Source: Clostridiales bacterium
GTDB lineage: Bacteria > Bacillota > Clostridia > Lachnospirales > Lachnospiraceae
Assembly: GCA_023663185.1 (NCBI GenBank)
Contig: JAMPHY010000015.1
Span: 1-64,000 of the forward strand
Direction: 5' to 3'
DNA: 64,000 nucleotides
This document shows positions 60,775-64,000 of the stretch, one piece after another. The position numbers and the translations under genes are program-made. Under the pieces are notes generated by a model. The model had not been told where the DNA came from, did no database searches, and saw only the letters and a list, made by a program, of their open reading frames with translations. Positions within the stretch are counted from its first letter, which is position 1. Every line of letters begins with the position of its first letter.

Positions 60775-62205
60775 ATGGAGGCGTGGAACGAAGACAACTT
60801 ATTTCCGGTAGAAGATGCGCTGGAAATGATTATTGCGTTTGATAAGACCGGAGTGATTTTCTATTCTAATACGGCAGCTAAAAAGAAACTTGAATATGAA
60901 GACGACTTATGTGGAAGCCATATAAGCGACATCTTTTTAAATACTTTTAGAGGTACAGAGGACGGCTTCGAGACGGATTATCCGTTCGGGAACGAGCAGC
61001 AGAACCTTATCGCATACCGCAAGAACCGTACCTGCTTTCCGGTAGAAGCGAAAATTATAGAAAGCAAGAATAAGCCGGGCACATATATATGTATGGCGAA
61101 TGATACTCTGGAGAAGGAGCATCTTGGCAGGGAGATTGAACATGTAAAGCAGGAAGCTGAGCAGGCTTTGAAAGTTAAATCTGAATTTGTATCAAATGTA
61201 ACGCATGAGCTTCGCACCCCTGTAAACGGAGTGCTTGGAAACGTCAAAGAACTGCTTGAGATAGTGACTGATGAAAAAGCTCTTAAAACGCTGAGGCTGA
61301 TAGAACGTTGCTGCGGCGATATGAATAAAATAATAAATAACATTCTGGATTTTTCCAAATTGGAGGCCGGAAAATTTACATTAGAGCCGCGCTCATTCAA
61401 TTTCAGAAACATGCTTGATTATGTGAAGGCACAACATACCGCTAAGATTACCGAAAAAGGTTTAAGGTTTTTTATGACGGTATCTCCGCAAATACCCGAA
61501 CATGTTATAGGCGACGAGCTGCGTATCGTACAGATACTTAACAATCTTTTATCCAATGCGCTTAAGTTCACGACCGTAGGCAAGATTAGTCTTGAAGTTG
61601 TCAGAACGGCGCGTATCAAGGATAAAATAGAATTATTTTTTATAGTGAAGGATACCGGAATTGGTATTGATAAATCCGATAAGGATAAGTTGTTCCAGAG
61701 TTTCTCACAGTTAGACGCTTCTATCTCAAGAAAGTACGGTGGAACCGGTCTGGGACTTAACATATGTAAACAGTTAGTGGAACTGATGGGCGGAAAAATA
61801 GAAGCCGAAGGCGTTAAGAATAAGGGTTCAACCTTTTCATTTTCTATATGGGTGGGCGTAAGCGAAGAAGAGAATGCGCCTATGCAGCCCGATGAAAGCA
61901 ACGCTTTGCGTCAGGCAATGTATACCTCCGCACCGACTGACGACGATGAGGATACAGAAGAGATAATAGAGTATGGCACTCCGGAAAACATCGAGACGCT
62001 TAAGAAAAATCTTTCCAAGCTTATTCTCTGCGTGGAAATGGAGAATTGGGAGAAGGCGGAGATGTTCATGGAGACTATCAGGCAGCTCACTCAGGGAGCG
62101 CCCAGAGAAGTATCCCGCGCGATTTTGAAGTTAAAGATGGCGGTACAGAAAGAGAACTACGAAAAAGTAAATGCAGGCTATGAAGAATTAAATACCTATC
62201 TGTGA
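60775..62205 (+). CDS. PAS sensor histidine kinase
   Basis: This 476-residue cytosolic kinase has a PAS domain (residues about 15-120, IIAFDKTGVIFYSN), HisKA with H144 in NVTHELRTPVNG, and an ATPase with NNLLSNALKFT, DTGIGIDKSD and GTGLGLNICKQL. The last 75 residues are helical and acidic, like a histidine phosphotransfer domain, but no clear phospho-His is seen. A GGGGAGG site favours ATG 60772 or 60775 over the ATG at 60736. It is flanked by two receiver-HD-GYP proteins, its likely partners. Confidence 0.9.
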   Translation: MEAWNEDNLFPVEDALEMIIAFDKTGVIFYSNTAAKKKLEYEDDLCGSHISDIFLNTFRGTEDGFETDYPFGNEQQNLIAYRKNRTCFPVEAKIIESKNKPGTYICMANDTLEKEHLGREIEHVKQEAEQALKVKSEFVSNVTHELRTPVNGVLGNVKELLEIVTDEKALKTLRLIERCCGDMNKIINNILDFSKLEAGKFTLEPRSFNFRNMLDYVKAQHTAKITEKGLRFFMTVSPQIPEHVIGDELRIVQILNNLLSNALKFTTVGKISLEVVRTARIKDKIELFFIVKDTGIGIDKSDKDKLFQSFSQLDASISRKYGGTGLGLNICKQLVELMGGKIEAEGVKNKGSTFSFSIWVGVSEEENAPMQPDESNALRQAMYTSAPTDDDEDTEEIIEYGTPENIETLKKNLSKLILCVEMENWEKAEMFMETIRQLTQGAPREVSRAILKLKMAVQKENYEKVNAGYEELNTYL

Positions 62206-62218
62206 GAGGAGGAGTCCA

Positions 62219-63277
62219 GTGGCTTCTGACAAAATGAAATCGTATGATGAAAAAATTCTGATTGTAGATGATGTGGAAACAAACAGGCTTGTTCTTGAGG
62301 CTATTATTGAGGACATGGGCTGTTCACCTATTTTGGCAGAAGACGGGAAGCAGGCTTTGGAAATGACAAAGCAGCATTTGCCGAGCTTGATTCTTAGCGA
62401 CATATCTATGCCGGGCATGGACGGGTATGAGCTGTGCAGACTGCTTAAGAATGATAAAAAGACGAGAGATATTCCGATTGTATTTATTTCGGCGTTTAGC
62501 GATCCGATGGATATAGTCGAAGGATTTTTAATCGGCGGGGAAGATTATATCACCAAGCCTTTTATCTCGGAAGTGGTTCAGGCGCGTGTCGGCGTACAGC
62601 TGCGGCTTCGCGAGGCGAGGCAGGAGATGCTTGAGATGAACAGACGGCTTCAGGCTTCGGTCAATGAGCAGCTTGCGCAAATGGAGCTTGAGAAAAAGAA
62701 TATCTTGTATGCGCTTGCTAATATTGCCCTGCAAAATTCAAACTATGCCACAGACTATATTGACAGACTGAGGAAAAACTGCCGGATTTTAGCACAGGGT
62801 ATGCAGCTTTCACCGCTTTATGAAGACAGGATTTCAGATACTTATATAGATTCGATAGAGCTTTCAGCTCCGCTTTGCGATATCGGTAATATCGGCGTGC
62901 CGATGGAAATTCTTAAGAAGAAGGAACTAAGCGCCGAAGAAACGGAGATTTTGCAAACCCACGCAGATATAGGCGCTAGGCTGCTCTCCGATTTGTACTT
63001 GAATAATGATTATAATGAATTTATCAGCACAGCTATTGACGTTGTCCGCAATCATCATGAGAATTGGGACGGAAGCGGGTATCCGGATAACTTAAAGGAG
63101 GAGAAGATTCCGCTGGCGGCGCAGGTTGTCGCTATAATGAGCAGGTATACCCTGCTTACTGAGAATGACGCCCATACAAGAGAGGAGGCGCTTGATATTA
63201 TGAAGGGCGAAGCGGGTGTTAGATATTCTCCGGAAATTTATAAGATATGCTGTAAAATATCACGTCAATTAAGCTGA
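62219..63277 (+). CDS. Response regulator with HD-GYP domain bearing a substituted HD motif
   Basis: This 352-residue protein has a receiver domain (LIVDDVETNRLV; D61 in ILSDISMPGMDG; ITKPF) followed by an HD-GYP-like domain. The usual HDIGK reads C220-D221-I-G-N (LCDIGNIGVP), so the metal-binding His is replaced by Cys and the Lys by Asn. HADIG, NHHENWDGSGYPDNL and MSRYTLLT remain. It may be inactive and act as a sensor or regulator of c-di-GMP pathways, or bind another ligand. The start is GTG, fixed by AGGAGGAG just before it. It is 13 bp after the kinase gene and co-transcribed. Confidence 0.9.
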   Translation: MASDKMKSYDEKILIVDDVETNRLVLEAIIEDMGCSPILAEDGKQALEMTKQHLPSLILSDISMPGMDGYELCRLLKNDKKTRDIPIVFISAFSDPMDIVEGFLIGGEDYITKPFISEVVQARVGVQLRLREARQEMLEMNRRLQASVNEQLAQMELEKKNILYALANIALQNSNYATDYIDRLRKNCRILAQGMQLSPLYEDRISDTYIDSIELSAPLCDIGNIGVPMEILKKKELSAEETEILQTHADIGARLLSDLYLNNDYNEFISTAIDVVRNHHENWDGSGYPDNLKEEKIPLAAQVVAIMSRYTLLTENDAHTREEALDIMKGEAGVRYSPEIYKICCKISRQLS

Positions 63278-63321
63278 TATTCGTCTGTTATAAGAAATAT
63301 TGATGACAGGGGGAGTGTAAG

Positions 63322-64000
63322 GTGACAATGACAGATGAAGAACTGCAACGAATTTCCGTTTTTATGAAGCAACGCTACGGTATAGAGCTGGGACAAAAGA
63401 AAGTCATTGTAAACGGAAGATTGCAGAATTACCTTAAGAGAAATGGCTGGAATAATTATATGGAGTACATGGAGGCTGTAGAACATGACAGAACCGGAAC
63501 GCTCGAAAAAATTTTAGTCAATTTCCTCACCACAAATCATACATATTTTATGAGGGAATTTGAGCATTTCGATTATATGAAGTCTGTTGCGCTTCCGTGG
63601 GCGAAGCAGAAGGCGGCGGCTACCAAAGATTTACGTATCTGGTGCGGCGCGGCTTCGACAGGCGAAGAGCCTTATATGATAGCGATGGTATTGGCGGATT
63701 TCTTCGGTTTGGAGAAAGACCAGTGGGATAAGACCGTATTGGCGACCGACATATCCACCAAAGTTTTAAAAGAAGCTATGCTGGGAATTTACGGCGCTGA
63801 AGAGCTTAAGAACGTTCCTGAACAGTGGAAGCGGCATTTCTTTAAAGAGATTGCCGGAGGCGAACAGTATCAGGTAAGAGATGAGCTTAAAAAAGAAGTG
63901 CTTTTCAGACCGTTTAATTTGATGGATCCTCTTCCATTCAAAAAGAAGCTGCACATCGTATTTTTACGGAATGTTATGATTTATTTTGATGATAATACGA
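63322..64000 (+). CDS. CheR-type chemoreceptor methyltransferase (partial, cut by window end)
   Basis: 226 codons of a CheR-like protein are present and the frame stays open to the window edge. The N-terminal domain has VNFLTTNHTYFMREFEHF. The SAM-binding part has RIWCGAASTGEEPYMIAM, and ILATDIS-like (VLATDISTKVLK) and VFLRNVMIYFDD follow. CheR uses SAM to methylate glutamates on chemoreceptors; stand-alone forms also serve in two-component hybrids. The start is probably GTG 63322, 6 bases after AGGGGGAG; ATG 63328 is possible. It is in the same operon direction as the response regulators. Confidence 0.9.
   Translation, partial: MTMTDEELQRISVFMKQRYGIELGQKKVIVNGRLQNYLKRNGWNNYMEYMEAVEHDRTGTLEKILVNFLTTNHTYFMREFEHFDYMKSVALPWAKQKAAATKDLRIWCGAASTGEEPYMIAMVLADFFGLEKDQWDKTVLATDISTKVLKEAMLGIYGAEELKNVPEQWKRHFFKEIAGGEQYQVRDELKKEVLFRPFNLMDPLPFKKKLHIVFLRNVMIYFDDNT

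Noticed and set aside
1..64000. CRISPR arrays, tRNA, rRNA and insertion sequences
   Set aside because: No spaced direct repeats, cloverleaf sequences, rRNA segments or transposase motifs were recognised by eye on either strand.

Overview
The window looks like the chromosome of a low-to-mid-GC anaerobic Firmicute, most likely a Lachnospiraceae-type gut or rumen Clostridium relative. This is inferred from strong AGGAGG-like ribosome binding sites, many intracellular glycoside hydrolases with a domain-permuted GH3 of the Butyrivibrio type, ABC sugar importers without their own ATPase, a Csp-like subtilase, and PAS-rich hybrid histidine kinases. No rRNA, tRNA, CRISPR array, transposase or integrase was recognised.

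Region 1 (1-21433) is a carbohydrate utilisation locus. It has three GH3 enzymes (one circularly permuted), a GPH-type sugar symporter, a nucleoside-hydrolase-fold protein, a GH94-type phosphorylase, a clan GH-A hydrolase, an ABC importer (lipoprotein plus two permeases), a convergent AraC-type regulator and an acyltransferase-3 membrane protein. None of the hydrolases has a signal peptide, so imported oligosaccharides are probably hydrolysed or phosphorolysed inside the cell. AT-rich gaps before three of the genes carry a recurring ATTACAATAT motif that may be an operator.

Region 2 (21507-30701) is a mixed block: an S8 protease with an intact triad, a CmpB-like membrane protein, a Cache-type hybrid histidine kinase with two receiver domains, a KilA-N protein, an aldo/keto reductase with a ferredoxin tail, and a chromosomal APH(3')-like kinase.

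Region 3 (30716-50349) is the most striking part. A roughly 19 kb co-directional operon holds five tandem paralogues of a secreted/membrane protein family (the first lacking its middle domain), an ABC-2 exporter pair, a membrane protein with a Gly/Gln/Asn-rich linker, a MoxR AAA+ ATPase, a DUF58 protein and a 1510-residue protein with three von Willebrand A domains. The block is bracketed by two inverted copies of one long palindromic element. The core is identical between copies, while the arms differ by paired, compensatory substitutions.

Region 4 (50383-54760) is an AT-rich accessory pocket: a CPBP protease, a promoter-driven, strongly structured and apparently pseudoknotted RNA immediately upstream of a gene resembling the PBECR4 nuclease domain (possibly an RNA-antitoxin-like module), two GNAT acetyltransferases, a methyltransferase, and a small-gene/zeta-toxin pair whose toxin gene is frameshifted.

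Region 5 (54855-64000) is a signalling cluster built around cyclic-di-GMP turnover and phosphorelay: a cytosolic PAS hybrid kinase, a C_GCAxxG_C_C-GGDEF(degenerate)-EAL fusion, an intact REC-HD-GYP protein, a PAS kinase, a REC-HD-GYP protein with a substituted HD motif, and a CheR methyltransferase cut by the window end.
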